From Hirudinaria manillensis (Eukaryota; Annelida; Clitellata; Hirudinida; Hirudinidae), in contig CM067528.1 of the NCBI GenBank assembly GCA_034509925.1, positions 785,001-849,000 of the forward strand: a stretch of 64,000 bases of DNA. Direction: 5' to 3'. Below the pieces are notes generated by a model. The model was given only the letters and a program-made list of their open reading frames with translations, was not told the DNA's origin and made no database searches. A program made the translations under genes and the position numbers. This document shows positions 42,430 through 54,600 of this stretch, piece after piece. Numbering within the stretch: position 1 is the first letter of the stretch; each line of letters opens with the position of its first letter.

Positions 42430-42960
42430 TGAGGGTTAGTTGTTCCGTTCTCTGTACAAATATAGACATTATCAGGTTTGCCGATTTTTGAAAACGCAAC
42501 ATGTAATTGCCCATGCGAGAAGCAATCCGTGCTTAAGTCTAAACCATGCAGTTCTAAAGATTGTCGATGAGTTTTTGTTTATTGTGATTGCAAAGGCCAA
42601 TCGAACTGGGAATTGTAATCTCTTAAATTGAAATGGCATATCATAAGAATGCTAGAAATGAGGATATCTTCACCTTTCATAGGTCCTGTCAAGATCATTT
42701 CTTCTAGTACTTACTGCTCATTAATTTTTTTACTGCAAGCCGCGTGCCGTTGCAAAGCTTTGGTTGGTTGAAATTTCGCAACATGGCTCGCCGACTTTCA
42801 ATTGCAGTATCTGCGGTGGAATCCCTGGCAGATCGAGTGAATTCAAAAATTCTGTTGGATATTTAACCGCTTCATCTGCTTCCATAACAATGTTGATGTT
42901 ATTATATGTGACTGCCTCGCTTTTAATATTGGATTGATTAATATTGTTCGGTTCATCGAC
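42430..42960 (-). pseudogene. Helitron PIF1-like helicase C-terminal remnant
   Basis: In shifting minus-strand frames the sequence reads LRDYNSQFDWPLQSQ and SHGQLHVAFSKIGKPDNVYI, which match the FPVRLAFAMTINKSQGQ and SHGQLYVACSRV landmarks of the Helitron helicase C-terminus. Several stops and frame changes break it. Upstream (higher coordinates) only weak traces remain. Confidence 0.7.
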
Positions 42961-43991
42961 GTATTTGTTCTTGGCTCTTGATTAGCTCGTCCACCCAGCC
43001 AATCTTATAATTGGTTTGAATATTTGGAAGTACTTTTTCAACCAATTCTTTTGACGTCACTAAATTACAGAATTTATGATGCAACGAAATGAGTCCTGAG
43101 GTCAGATCAACCATTTCGAATTTGTGTTACTGCTAACTTACCTTCGATCTTCCTCTTTATAAATAACATCCATGATATCCTGTAACTGTGGTTATAGACC
43201 AATTATGATGTTCTTTTTTTTGTCTGTCATCATTGTTTTCAATCTTGGATTTCGTGTTAATAAATGTTAATTTTTTGAATAATGAACTTTTCCGATACCA
43301 GATATGATAGTTTCGACTTTGTTTTGAAACAAACTATTGAGTTTTTATGCTTAAAAACTTGTTTTGTTAAAATAGTTTGAATTATTATATTAATGGTTTT
43401 TGGTTCCGCTCTCCTTTGTTTCGCTTCTTCTTCCTGTGAATAAAGATGATCTGGTGTAGTTGATATATTTGAGGTTTATTTCAACACAAACTTCTCCATT
43501 ATTTTGTTCCTTCTCTAATTTCTTCCAGCTATTGGACGGAGAGTTTGTTTAATTCCTTCAAGTTTTTACGCAGAACATTTGCTTTCCTTGGTCTCTGATG
43601 GTTTCGCACATGGTATGTGTCATAATAGTTTTCAATTCTATATATTTAATAAGACTTTTCAACTTGCCTTTTAATTTCCCTTCAAATTTATTGAGACCAT
43701 CCTCGCTTGATGTAAACAACTTTCGCCAAGAAGTTCGGCCGCAATTCTGATTTCGCAATTGGCCTTGGCATAATTTGGATTCAAACAAAAACGACTTTTA
43801 TTTTACAATTTCACAATGCTTAGTTTGATCAGTTTTATTAATAGTTTCTAAAAGAAACAAACCAAAGATGAATTTAATATCGTTTAATGATATTTATATG
43901 AAACCTATATAAAAAACACTCATCTAAGGGGCTCAGTTCAACAAAGTACCTAAAAAATAGCTTAAACCTAAATGTCAGTAGATCGACAATA

Positions 43992-44215
43992 TTGAGATGT
44001 CTCCGTGGAAGTGGTTTTCTAAAGTTTGTTAAGCGTCAGCACAAGCCGCTTCTGACGGAGGCCCACAAGAAGTACCGACTAAACTGGGCAAAGGAGATGC
44101 TGGATTTGGACACCAACTGGAAGTCCGTCATTTTTTCAGATGAAAAAAAAATTAACTTGGATGGTCCAGATGGATTCAAATTTCATTGGCATGATGTCAG
44201 AAAATGCAAAAACTC
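43992..44215 (+). pseudogene. Tc1/mariner transposase fragment inside Helitron H2
   Basis: About 70 codons read TEAHKKYRLNWAKEMLDL, SVIFSDEKKINLDGPDGF and FHWHDVRK, typical of the catalytic core around the second Asp of Tc1/mariner transposases. The N-terminal DNA-binding domains and the C-terminal catalytic residue are missing. It lies in the opposite orientation within the Helitron, as a nested insertion or captured fragment. Confidence 0.75.
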
Positions 44216-44705
44216 ATTTTTTAAAAGAAATTTTGGAGGTGGCCAATGTTATTCGATTGATACAGAATCAGATTATTTTATTTTAAATTATATTAAATTA
44301 ATGAATTTGATTATTTTAATTAATTTTAGTTTTAAAATTAAATTATTATGTATAAAGAAATGAAATAAAAATTTAAATGTTCGCCTATTTTCGTCCCTGG
44401 CAAGATGGCCGGATTTTCGAAAAAAGCGTATTTTTACACGATATAGTTGTGGCATATATATATGAAACCTATATACAAACACTCCCCTGATCGAACTGTA
44501 TGTTGTGTCAAAATTTCAAAGCAATTGGCGAAGTACTTTCAGAGAACATTTGCATGTTACAAACACACATTGCATTTTTATTTATATAGATTATTAATTT
44601 AGTTTTAAAATTAAAAATAGTTATTATCAGATTATCAGATGTTTCCACTTTCTTTCACTAGCAAGAGGTCAAATTCTTGGCAGTATGTTCAAATATCGAG
44701 TGAAA

Positions 44706-45238
44706 TCAGTGAAAACCTACAAAATAAAACGAAACAAAAATGTGATGTAGATTCATGTAAATCACTGAAATTATTATCAACGATCTAAATTTATGCTTTC
44801 TACAAGTATTTTGTAGTTTATGAAGGATGTTTTTCAGTATATTTCAATAGAAATAATTTATCAAAACGTTTTAAACAAAATTAATAGTTGGTGATTTTCT
44901 AATAAATTAGGATCTTACGTGTGCAGCAACCATTACTGCAAGCAGTTCGTGCAACATATCCATCACAGTCGCTTTCCTAAAAGTTTTACTATTAATGAAC
45001 GAAAGATTCCAATTGTATCATAACTATTTTAACAGGTTATTAAAATAATACAAACATGTTTGCAATGTACATCGCATCCGGTAGCGAGTCCTGCAATCGA
45101 ATTAAATAGTAAAATATCATGCAACTAGTTATCTGTAACTTATCCACGTGTCCAACAGAGAAATATCAGTAATTAGTAACCCAGGATAAGAGTGAGCAAA
45201 AGCATTGCAAGCAGGAAAACACAAACAATCTTCGACAT
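44706..45238 (-). CDS. Six-cysteine mini-defensin-like secreted peptide, copy U4
   Basis: Minus-strand exons: 45238-45181 (signal, phase 1), 45090-45056 (C1-C2, phase 0), 44976-44919 (C3 to C5C6, phase 1), 44716-44706 (Arg-Phe-His then TGA). Framework: C-x3-C-x5-C-x8-C-x3-CC. The TATA box is at about 45275-45284. The coding exons look the same as those of U6 at 61.6 kb and the flanks differ at only a few bases, so U4 and U6 are a recent duplication or conversion pair. Confidence 0.77.
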
Positions 45239-45436
45239 GATGAACTGTTGAACTTTGAAGCGATCGTTGAAATTCTTTTATAAGCAGATAAATGTGTGAT
45301 GCATGTTGTCATAAATCTGAATTTCAAAATTATATTTAACATTGATGAAAGATATTTGTTGTGAGCCACCTGTGGCTATGAATAAAAAGCTATTTGTCAG
45401 TGCACTGCAATGATTTGTTTTATTTATCATTCCATT

Positions 45437-45612
45437 GATTTTCGAAAAAAGCGTATTTTTTTATGATTTAGTTGTGGCGTATATATGAAACCTATATAAA
45501 AACACTCCTCTAATCGAGCGCTATGTTGTTTCAAAATTTCAAAGCAATTGGTTAAGTACTTTCAGAGAACATTTACACGATGCAAACACACATTGCATTT
45601 TTATTTATATAG
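45437..45612 (-). mobile_element. Helitron 5'-end fragment (H3)
   Basis: This keeps the TCTATATAAATAAAAATGC terminus (minus strand) at 45612 and about 170 bp of the non-coding body. The CTAG hairpin end is lost, with the break at CATTGATTTTCG, directly behind the U4 upstream flank. The identical break in the 61.85-62.03 kb copy shows the truncation predates the duplication. Confidence 0.75.
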
Positions 45613-46823
45613 ATAAATGGAATTGAAGTGGCACTGTTGTGTAATTGCGATTTCTTGTTTCAATGAGTGGAAGGAAAATATTAATTGAGATTTGATTTTG
45701 TATCTTATTTTATAATTTGCATTAAAATGTTTATTAATAACATATATTTACTAATTTATGTTTTATGTAAAGTAATTATCAGTCATGTTAATATGATAAA
45801 CATTTATTAAATATTTCGTGGCCTGTGAACTTTTGGACTCTCATCACGTCGGTTCAGACATCTTCAAAGGTGATGAAAACGACACGTATTCCTTCTGCTT
45901 TTGGTCAAATATTTAATTGTCTCAGGGTTTTTGAGCAATTTATTTTTGCTATTTTATATTATAATTATATTTTTAAATTTTAAATTAAATATCATAATAA
46001 ATATCAATATAATTTCTATATCTACTGAGTTTTCTACATTTTACTTTTTAGTAACGAAAATGGAATCGAAATGTTGATGCCATGCAAACGTGGCTTCTTG
46101 TTTCAAGGATCCAAGTGAAAATGTCGAACATTATATTTAACACTATATTTAAATAATTGTTATTATTATTATTTAAATTATTGTTATTATTACTATTAAA
46201 CTTGCCTTTTTCCGTTTCTGCCCGACTTGAAATAAATACTAATATCCAAATAGATGAATAATATCGGAATTGTTGTTTTAATTTTTCAATTTTTCAGTAT
46301 ATTCTTTCTTGGGAAACCAGAAATTCGGGAATCGCAATCCCGCACAGCCGCCCAAACAATTGAATTTCAATTAAAACTTTAATTTAATTTCATGTTTTAA
46401 CATAAAATGCATTTTATATGTGAAAATAAATTTAATAAAAGTGTCACACTATAACAAAATGGTCGCTATGATATTCGGGCTTTATTAACGATGTGTTCGT
46501 AATGATTTCTTCAATTTCTGTGAAAATCATTTTTAATTTAAATTTAAATATTTAAAATCATTTCAAAAACAAAATGTTTCGATAATTTCGCTTCGATTTG
46601 TTCGTATTAAAATGGATTTAATTCAAATCTTTATTAACCATTCGCTTTTATTATTTTAAACATTTCTTCATATGTCAACAATTTTATTCACAATTTATTT
46701 ATTTATAATTATTAATTTAGATTTAAAATTAAAGGTAGTTATTATCAGATTAGCAGATATTTCCACTTTCTTTCACTAGCAAGAGGTCAAATTCTTGGCA
46801 GTAGGTTCAAATATCGAGTGAAA

Positions 46824-47347
46824 TCAGGGATCTACAAAATAAAACGAAACAAAAATGTGATGTAGATTCATGTAAATCCCTGAAATTATTATCAACGGTC
46901 TAAATTTATGCTTTCTACAAGTATTTTGTAGTTTATGAAGGATGTTTTTCAGTATATTTCAATAGAAATAATTTATGAAAACGTTTTAAACAAAATTAAT
47001 AGTTGGTGATTTTCTAATAAATTAGGTTCATACATGTGCAACAGCCACTTCTGCAAGCACCATTTCCAGGACAATGTCCTTCCTAAAAGATTTACTATTA
47101 ATGAACGAAAGATTCCAATAGTATCATAACTATTTTAACATGTTATTAAAACAATACAAACAGGAGTGCAAGCTTGATAATGGCATCCGGTAGCGAGTCC
47201 TGCCAACGAATGAAATAATAAAATATTATGCAACTAGTTATATGTAACTTATCCACGTGTCCAACAGAGAAATATCAGTAATTAGTAACCCATGATAAGG
47301 GTGAGCATAAGCATTGCAAGCAGGAAAACACAAACAATCTTCGACAT
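46824..47347 (-). CDS. Six-cysteine mini-defensin-like secreted peptide, copy U5
   Basis: Minus-strand exons: 47347-47290 (signal, with LMLTLIM ending, phase 1), 47199-47162 (C1-C2, phase 0), 47082-47034 (C3 to C5C6, phase 1, donor GTATGA), 46831-46824 (Tyr-Pro then TGA). Framework: C-x4-C-x5-C-x5-C-x3-CC, the same spacing as U3 but with different loop residues. The donor of exon 3 is GTATGA rather than GTAAGA, still usable. TATA at about 47384-47393. Its unit is the one broken up by most of the transposons in the window. Confidence 0.75.
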
Positions 47348-47906
47348 TATGAACTGTTGAACTGTGAAGCGATCGTCCAAATTCTTTTATAAGCATATAA
47401 ATGTTTGATGCATGTTGTCATAAATCTGATTTTCAAAATCATATTTAACATTGATGAAAGATATTTGTTGTGAGCAACCTATGGCCATGAATAAAAAGCT
47501 ATTTGTCAGTGCACTGCAATGATTTGTTTGATTTATCGTTCCATATTGAAAATGAATAAATAATGAAAAAATATTTTATTTTAAACTAGAGGTGGCCAAC
47601 CACGCGTTGCTGTGGATCAATCTGATTAATTTTATAAGAAAGAAATTTTCTAATATGTTTATTTTTACAATTTCACAATGCTTGAGGGTTACGATATTTT
47701 AAGCTTTTTCATGTCCATGGCAAGATGGTAAGATTTTCGAAAAAAAGCGTATTTTTTTATGATTTAGTTGTGGCGTATTTATGAAACCTATATAAAAACA
47801 CTCCTCTATTAGAGCACTATGTTGTTTCAAAATTTCAAAACAATTGGTTAAGTACTTTCAGAGAACATTTACACGATGCAAACACACATTGCATTTTTAT
47901 TTATAT

Positions 47907-48205
47907 TGTAATAACCCGGGGTCCTCAAACTAATTATAGAAGGTCAGGTTTATTGAAAGTTTTCAGATGCCTTGGAAGATGTACAATGCTTAATTGATTA
48001 AGTCTTGAAATCTGCTGTATCTCTTACTCTCGCTCTACTTTCCGATACAAATCCATTTGTCGAGTTGCATAACCAAAGAGTCTGAATAGCAACAATTAAT
48101 TAATTCTCAAATTATATTGCCACTAAATTTAATTAATTATTAAATTAATTAATCGGCAATATAATTTTAATTATTCTTCAATTTATTGGATCTAGGGATC
48201 CAACA
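47907..48205 (-). repeat. LTR (3' LTR in element orientation)
   Basis: 299 bp; on the plus strand it begins TGTAATAACCCGGGG and ends GGGATCCAACA. Confidence 0.9.
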
Positions 48206-49292
48206 CTGCCCCCTCCTTAAATCTGTTCGTCCCGAACAGACATCTATTCCCATTTTCATTTTTACTCTAGGAATAGGATCCGATCTTCCAACAATCTCAT
48301 GGCTGCAAATCCCAGATCCATTTGCTTTGCCATCTTCTGGGATTTCTGTTTCCTCCCTTTTACTTCTGCGTCCCGCAAGTTTCAGCCACGGAACATCGCC
48401 ATTTCTATGCACTCTCTCCTGCTCCACGATGTCGCCAGATCCCAGACTCTCCTCAGGATCACCTGCTTCACTTTCCATGCTAGGCACTTTCCTGAAATCC
48501 CGAGCACTCCCTTCTGTTATTTCCAATGGAGCCGAAACATCCGCTGGTAAATCCATGGGCTGTTCTGTAGACTCTACTTGTTCCACCATCAAATCCGTGC
48601 GCTCCAACCGGCAACTCCACGTGACTCATCAGTAACTCCTCGGGCTGCACCAACAACTCCACATGATCCTCCGGCAATCCCACAGGCTCCTCCGAAAGTT
48701 CCATTTGCTCCACTAAAACCTCCGTGAGCTCTCTGGGCCCTGCTGACGACTCGACCTGATCTGGTAACTCTATGGGCTCCAACGGCGAGTCCTCTGAATC
48801 CGCCATCACGCACAGCGTTTCTGGAGACACGCACGCACTGTGGTCGGATGTGCCTTCGAATGACTCCATCCCAATGCTGCCAGAAACTGTACCTGGAACA
48901 ACGGACATGATTTGTTCTTCGTTGGTAACCCTTTTGCAGAGTTCCTCTCCTTGTTCCTTGCAAGATGGAAGCACCACTTTGCTCTCCTCAAAAGAACCAA
49001 CAGGACTCTTCTCGGTAGAGTTTTCACCCGAAACCAACGAGACATCCTGACATGGAACCGCTGTGTTTTCCAAATCGCCCCTAATAATCCTCCTCGAGTC
49101 CTCTGCTAACTTTCTCAGAAACTTACTAGATTCGGACTCGAATTCATATTCCTCCGGGTCATGGCCATTCTCTGTCAGCCATGCCCCAAGTCGCTCCCGT
49201 ATCTCAGCTCTCGTGCCTTTGCAGTCCAGGCCACGATCTCTCAATTCTTGTCTCAATCGAGGCACGTACAATTCATCCAAGACCCGCGGCAT
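48167..49292 (-). pseudogene. SAP-domain ORF of the non-autonomous LTR element, one frameshift
   Basis: ATG at 49292 starts about 230 codons: a SAP-like motif (VPRLRQELRDRGLD, then AEIRERLGAWL), then a long acidic Glu/Ser/Pro/Val-rich stretch with imperfect EE-L-P-V repeats. Near 48604 one extra base shifts the frame compared with the copy at 39191; the reading then continues in the other frame to a stop at 48167 inside the LTR. The N-terminal ~55 residues align closely with the start of the Gypsy Gag (HDP-EYEF included). SAP domains usually bind DNA. What the acidic part does is unknown. Confidence 0.75.
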
Positions 49293-49373
49293 CCTTCACT
49301 TTTCAACTAAACAAGCTTCTACCTTAGTTACTCTTGGACACCCTTTAACTCTAAATCCCACTCCTGACACCAA

Positions 49374-49672
49374 TGTAATAACCCGGGGTCCTCAAACTAA
49401 TTATAGAAGGTCAGGTTTATTGAAAGTTTTCAGATGCCTTGGAAGATGTAAAATGCTTAATTGATTAAGTCTTGAAATCTGCTGTATCTCTAACTCTCGC
49501 TCTACTTTCCGATACAAATCCATTTGTCGAGGTGCATAACCAAAGAGTCTGAATAGCAACAATTAATTAATTCTCAAATTATATTGCCACTAAATTTAAT
49601 TAATTATTAAATTAATTAATCGGCAATATAATTTTAATTATTCTTCAATTTATTGGATCTAGGGATCCAACA
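49374..49672 (-). repeat. LTR (5' LTR in element orientation)
   Basis: 299 bp, same ends as its partner, followed on the plus strand by the ATAT target copy and the resumed Helitron terminus. Confidence 0.9.
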
Positions 49673-49834
49673 ATATAGATCAATGGAAATGAAGTGGCAC
49701 TGTTGTGTAATTGCGATTTCTTGTTTCAATGAGTTGAAGGTAAATATTAATTGAGATTCGATTTCGTAATTTATTTTTTAATTTGCATTAAAATTTTTGT
49801 TAATAACATATTTTTACTAATTTATGTTTTATGT

Positions 49835-51189
49835 TCTATAAAGATCATAGATTGCCACAGGACTGGAAAATCGCCCTGGTAACACCCATCCACAAGAAAG
49901 GTCCTACCACTTCTCTTGTAAACTATAGACCGATTTCAATTACAACAACTAGCTGTAGAACTATGGAAAGAATAATCAATAAATTTCTGATGCAACATCT
50001 TTTAAACCACAAGCTCATTGACTGCAACCAGCATGGCTTTATTCCCGCACGTTCAACCACCACTAATATCCTCGAATGCACTCACCATTGGACAGAAACC
50101 ATACAAAACAGACAAAATTTGGACATCATCTACTTGGATTTTCGCAAGGCCTTCGACTCTGTATCTCACTCAAAACTAATGATCAAAATTAGCACTTATG
50201 GTCTTAGTGACAATGTGATAGGATGGATTAGCGACTTTCTTAATCTGCGAGCGCAAAAAGTCATAATAAACGGCTCTGTCTCGGAAGAGGTTGCCGTTAC
50301 TAGTGGAGTTCCCCAGGGGAGTGTTCTTGGGCCAACATTATTTTTACTGTATATAAACGACCTTCCTGGTTTATTCAAGAATTCAGACACAATTTGTAAG
50401 CTCTTCGCTGATGACATAAAGCTTTACAATAGTTCTCCTCTCCAGCTGCAGAGATCTCTTGATACGATAGTGGAGTGGAGTGAGAGATGGCAGCTACAAC
50501 TCGCTCCCGACAAATGTCAGATTCTCTCATTAATTGGCTGCAAAAGATCTTTTCATCCAAATGAATATTGTATTCACAACCACATACTGTCAAGAGTTAA
50601 CATGATTCGAGATCTAGGAATACTCATAGATTCTTCGCTACGACTTGACAAGCACATAGATAACATCACCAGAAAGGCAGCTACAATATCCAAACTGATT
50701 CTAGCATCATTTTCCTCACCATGACCATGACATCCTCATAAGGGCATTTTGTACCTTTGTTAGGCCAATACTCGAGTACGGCTCTCCTATATGGAACCCA
50801 CACAAAAAACTTCTCATCGATAGGCTTGAACAGATCCAAAAAAGGTTCACCAAGGCCATTCCCACACTGGCCAAATATCCTTATCTGCTGAGACTTAAGA
50901 TTTTTAAATTGCCCACCCTAGAAAAACGAAGACTACTGGCCGATCTCACCATGTGTTTCAAACTACTTAAAGGCCTTACTAATAGCAAAATCTCCACTAC
51001 TCTCAACAGATCAACATACACTAGGACCAGAGGCCACAACTTCAAACTCAGGACAAACAAATTCCGTTGTAATACTTCCAAATACTTTTTCTCCAATCGA
51101 ATTGTCAAATCCTGGAACACCCTGCCAGCCCATGTCGTTAACTCCTCAACCTCAACCACTCCCGCTTCAATGCTGAGATCCACAAATTA
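49835..51189 (+). pseudogene. Reverse transcriptase of the truncated LINE
   Basis: The first frame to 50724 holds RT blocks: NYRPISI, the QHGFIPARST motif, YLDFRKAFDSVSH, SGVPQGSVLGPTLFLLYINDLP and the catalytic FADDIKLY. A one-base shift near 50715 moves the remainder (ILIRAFCTFVRPILEYGSPIW, then KSWNTLPAHVV) to a second frame, which ends at 51187-51189. The N-terminal endonuclease and ORF1 are absent, so it cannot move by itself. Confidence 0.85.
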
Positions 51190-51377
51190 AACCAATACCT
51201 TAAATATCACGAACCCTAAGAGCTTACATCTGTACAAGAGTTTTTTTTGTTTTTTGTTTTTTTTAAGTCCGAATGGCGATTGTTTATGTTCTACTTGCGC
51301 TTCAGTTGTTTTTCCGAACGTGTCAGAGGCCTCGGCCCTTCGTTCGTCTTGAATAAATGAAATGAAAATGAAATAAA
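49835..51377 (+). mobile_element. 5'-truncated non-LTR retrotransposon (CR1/Jockey-like)
   Basis: The insertion splits host sequence TTTATGTTTTATGTAAAGTAATT, which is intact at about 45755 and 62170. Only the RT and C-terminal part is present; the apurinic endonuclease domain is missing. The 3' end is a short AAATG-type simple repeat (GAAATGAAAATGAAATAAAATG), as in LINEs that end in microsatellite-like tails. Confidence 0.85.
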
Positions 51378-51407
51378 ATGTAAAGTAATTATCAGTCTTG
51401 TTAATAT

Positions 51408-51629
51408 TGTTGTAACCCGGGGTCTGATGAATTAATTAACGTAAGGATATCTTTATTGGTTTTAACTAATGGCAAATACGGCTGGACGATTTGGTCGATT
51501 GCTTGTCCTGATCGGAACCGCCTAATGACTCCAATCGCTAGATACGACTTCGAAGTAAAAGATTCTGAATATTAACTAAACTTAATTAATTAATTATTTA
51601 ATTAATTAATTAATGTCAGGGATCCAACA
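51408..51629 (-). repeat. Gypsy 3' LTR (element orientation)
   Basis: 222 bp, TGTTG...CAACA inverted ends. Confidence 0.93.
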
Positions 51630-51640
51630 TTACCCCCTCC

Positions 51641-54600
51641 TTAAATCTGTTCGTCCCGAACAGGCTGTTCTGTTTCTCCGTGATATTTTGCTAATCGATT
51701 GCTGTGGACCACTTTCATTCTAGTCCTTGCTGATTTCTGTATGCGGTATACCACGTCGTTTATTTTCTTTATGATTCGGTATGGTCCTTCCCAATCTTTT
51801 TGTAACTTTGGCGACTTCCCTTTTTTTCGTTGGGGGTTGTATAGCCAGACTAGTTCATTTTCTTTAAAGCTTATATCATTTGCTTGCCTATCGTATCTCG
51901 CTTTGGCTTGATCGCTATTAACACTTATATTTTTCCGGGCAACCTGATGTGTGTCGGCAAGTGTATTTCTTAGGTTTGAAACGTAGTCACATGCCGACTT
52001 AGGTTCTTCTGCTCTTCCGAACATCATATCGGCAGGAAGACGAATCTCCCTCCCGAATGTCATTTTCGATGGACTGATTCCTGTCGTTTTATGCACGGCT
52101 GTCCGGTAGGCCATAAGGAAAAGTGGTAGGTATCTGTCCCAGTCATCTTGCTGTTCACTTACCATTTTTGACAAATACTGTTCCATGGTCCTATTAAATC
52201 TCTCGACCATACCGTCCGATTGCGGATGTAATGCAGTGGTTCTTGTCTTATGGATTCCAAGGTTTTCGCATAGCTCTTGAAATATTTTCGACTCGAAATT
52301 CCTTCCTTGATCCGAATGTAACTCTAATGGCACCCCGAATCGACTAATCCAATTATTTACGAGAGCATCAGCTACATTTTCCGCCTCCTGATTTGGCAGT
52401 GCAAACGCTTCAGTCCATTTGGTGAAGTAATCGCTGATCACTAATATGTACCGATTTCCCTTCTTTGATGCAGGGAATGGTCCGGCAATATCCAAAGCTA
52501 TTCTTTCAAAAGGTACTCCCACATTATAAGGTTGCATTAGACCTTTAGTCTTCTTTTGGGGTCCTTTACTGGTTGCGCAATTATTGCAATTTCTACACCA
52601 CTCCTCAACGTCTTGTTTGTAGTGCAACCAGTAAAACCTCTCCCTCACCTTCCTGATGGTTTTATTCACTCCCAGGTGTCCACCTGAGGTTCCGTTATGG
52701 AATTCTTGTAACACCTCAGAGACGCAAGATCTCGGAAGTACTATTTGAAGGTGATAGTCGGTGCCATCCTCTGTTTCCCACTTCCTATGTAGGAGTCCAT
52801 TACTAATTCTCAAGGAATCCCACTGTGCCCAATAGGACTTAGTAACTTCTCCGTGCTCCGCTACCTGTTGCCAATCTGGTTTCACCCCAGCCTCCATCCA
52901 CTGTAGTATGGGTGCAAGTGCTTCGTCTCTTAATTGTAGATCTCGTAACCCGCTTTCCGTCCAGGGTTCGGGAGCCGTGATACGAATTTGTCGACATTCT
53001 TCGGTTTCCTGTTTTTTCTCTGCGTTGTTGCAGTGTCTGCAGTTAAGTGGACAAGGACGTCGTGATAGCGCATCAGCGTTGTTGTGTATTTGACCTCTCC
53101 TGTGTTCAATATTGAACTGAAAACCCTGTAGTTTTTCAATCCACCTCGCCATCTGACCTTCTGGGTTTTTAAAGTTTAGCAGCCACCTCAGGGAGGCGTG
53201 ATCCGTTCTTAGCAAAAACGGCTGGCCCAAAAGATATTTCTGGAAATGTTTCATGGATTCTACTGCTGCTAATAATTCTCTCCGGGTCACGCAATAGTTC
53301 CTTTCCGCTTTAGACAGTGAGCGGCTATAAAATGCTAGAACTTTTTCTTCATTTTCAACTTGCTGGGAAAGAACTGCTCCGATTCCACAGTTACTGGCAT
53401 CTGTATCGAGGATAAAAGGTAATCCGGGAATAGGATATGCCAGGATCGGTGCCGTTGTCATAGCTTCTTTCAGATTATCAAATGCTTTTTCACAGCTGTC
53501 GTTCCAGATAAATGGTTTGCCTTTTACAGTAAGCTCATGAAGGCTTTTTGCGATGTTTGAAAAGTTGGCAATAAATCGTCTGTAATAGGTACAAAGTCCT
53601 AAGAAGCTTTGAAGTTCCTGGATATTTTTTGGTACAGGCCAATTTTTTACTACCTCGACTTTATCTGGGTCTGTACTAACACCTTCAGAAGACACGATAT
53701 GGCCAAGGTATTTGACTTCTTTTTTAAAGAGTGAGCATTTCTTTGGACTCAGTTTCATGCCTGCCTCTCTAATCCTACTAAATACTTCTCGGAGGTTGTC
53801 TAAATGTTCTCCAAATGTTTTTCCGACAACAATTATGTCATCCAAATATACTAGGCATACTTTCCAATTGAGTCCCCTTAGTATATGTTCCATTAATCTT
53901 TCAAACGTCGCTGGGGCATTGCATAGCCCAAACGGCATGACAGTGAATTGCCATAGTCCTTCACCTGTCGAGAAAGCCGTTTTTTCTTTATCGTCAGGAT
54001 GTAACTCCACTTGCCAGTAACCACTTTTGAGATCTAATGTGGAAAAAATTTTTGATCCCGAGAGAGTGTCTAAAGTATCATCGATTCTAGGTAAGGGATA
54101 GCTGTCCTTAAGTGTCATTTCGTTCAGTTTTCTATAGTCGACACAAAAACGAAGTGATCCGTCTTTCTTCTTAACGAGTACCACCGGTGAGCTCCAGGGG
54201 CTATTTGACGGTTCAATAACCCCTTGGTCTTGCATTTCTTTTATCATTTCCTTGGCGTTTGCTCTTGTAGCTAAAGGAAGTGGACGGGGGTTTTGTCGAA
54301 TGGGTTTAGCACCGGTCGTATTTATTTGATGTTGCACGAGGTTAGTCCTACCCAAGGGGCTGTCTTGTTCAGCCATTATATCCTGAAATTCGCTAAGCAG
54401 ATTTTTCGCTTGTTGATAATCTTCTTTTTGTAGAGTTTTGTCTAAATCTTTCAGGAGATTGTCCGTTAATGGTTTAGACATAGTATCCCTTTTGATATGC
54501 TTATTTCCACTTCCATCTAATGTTAATATGCGTTCCACGTTCCTGCAAAGTGCGATAGGTGTTCCTGCTTTGATCTGTTGTTCCTGGTCAGATAGATTCA

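Larger units (their letters stand above)
42323..44590 (-). mobile_element. 2268-bp Helitron with decayed helicase (H2)
   Basis: On the minus strand the element begins TCTATATAAATAAAAATGC at 44590 and ends with a GCCAC...GTGGC hairpin, a short spacer and CTAG at 42323. Host bases at the borders are A and T with no target duplication. The undisrupted host sequence (TTTATTTATAATTATTAATTTAG) is present near 40757 and 46697 and shows the exact A/T insertion point. It holds helicase remnants near its 3' end and a mariner-type transposase fragment. No intact Rep-helicase ORF remains. Confidence 0.85.
47907..49672 (-). mobile_element. Non-autonomous LTR retrotransposon with SAP-domain ORF
   Basis: The element is 1766 bp, with 299-bp LTRs at 47907-48205 and 49374-49672 that differ at about three positions, and an ATAT target duplication on both sides. 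Read on the minus strand: LTR, tRNA-Leu-type primer site (TTGGTGTCAGGAGTGGGATT), one ORF, polypurine tract AAGGAGGGGGCAG, LTR. It has no protease, RT, RNase H or integrase. The LTR ends (TGTAATAACCCGGGGTC and GGATCCAACA), primer site and polypurine tract match those of the Gypsy element at 51408-56786, so that family probably supplies the enzymes. It is nested in a Helitron. Confidence 0.88.
47586..49680 (-). mobile_element. Helitron (H4) interrupted by a SAP-type LTR element
   Basis: The 3' end (hairpin plus CTAG) lies at 47586-47589 and the body runs to 47906. The 5' terminus (TCTATAT on the minus strand) resumes right of the LTR element at about 49673-49680. The two halves join cleanly when the LTR element and one ATAT target copy are removed, giving a ~325-bp non-autonomous Helitron. 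Confidence 0.8.

Noticed and set aside
41677-44590. RTE-type LINE 3' ends as the origin of the ~320-bp repeats
   Set aside because: The CTAG end with a preceding hairpin, the TC start, A/T borders without target duplication and helicase remnants fit Helitrons better.
45166-45369. Repeated 67-residue minus-strand frames starting MAHNKYLSS at several sites (41.4, 45.2, 61.6 kb)
   Set aside because: They read the promoter, the 5' flank and the signal exon of the peptide genes in the wrong frame; the spliced models explain the sequence better.
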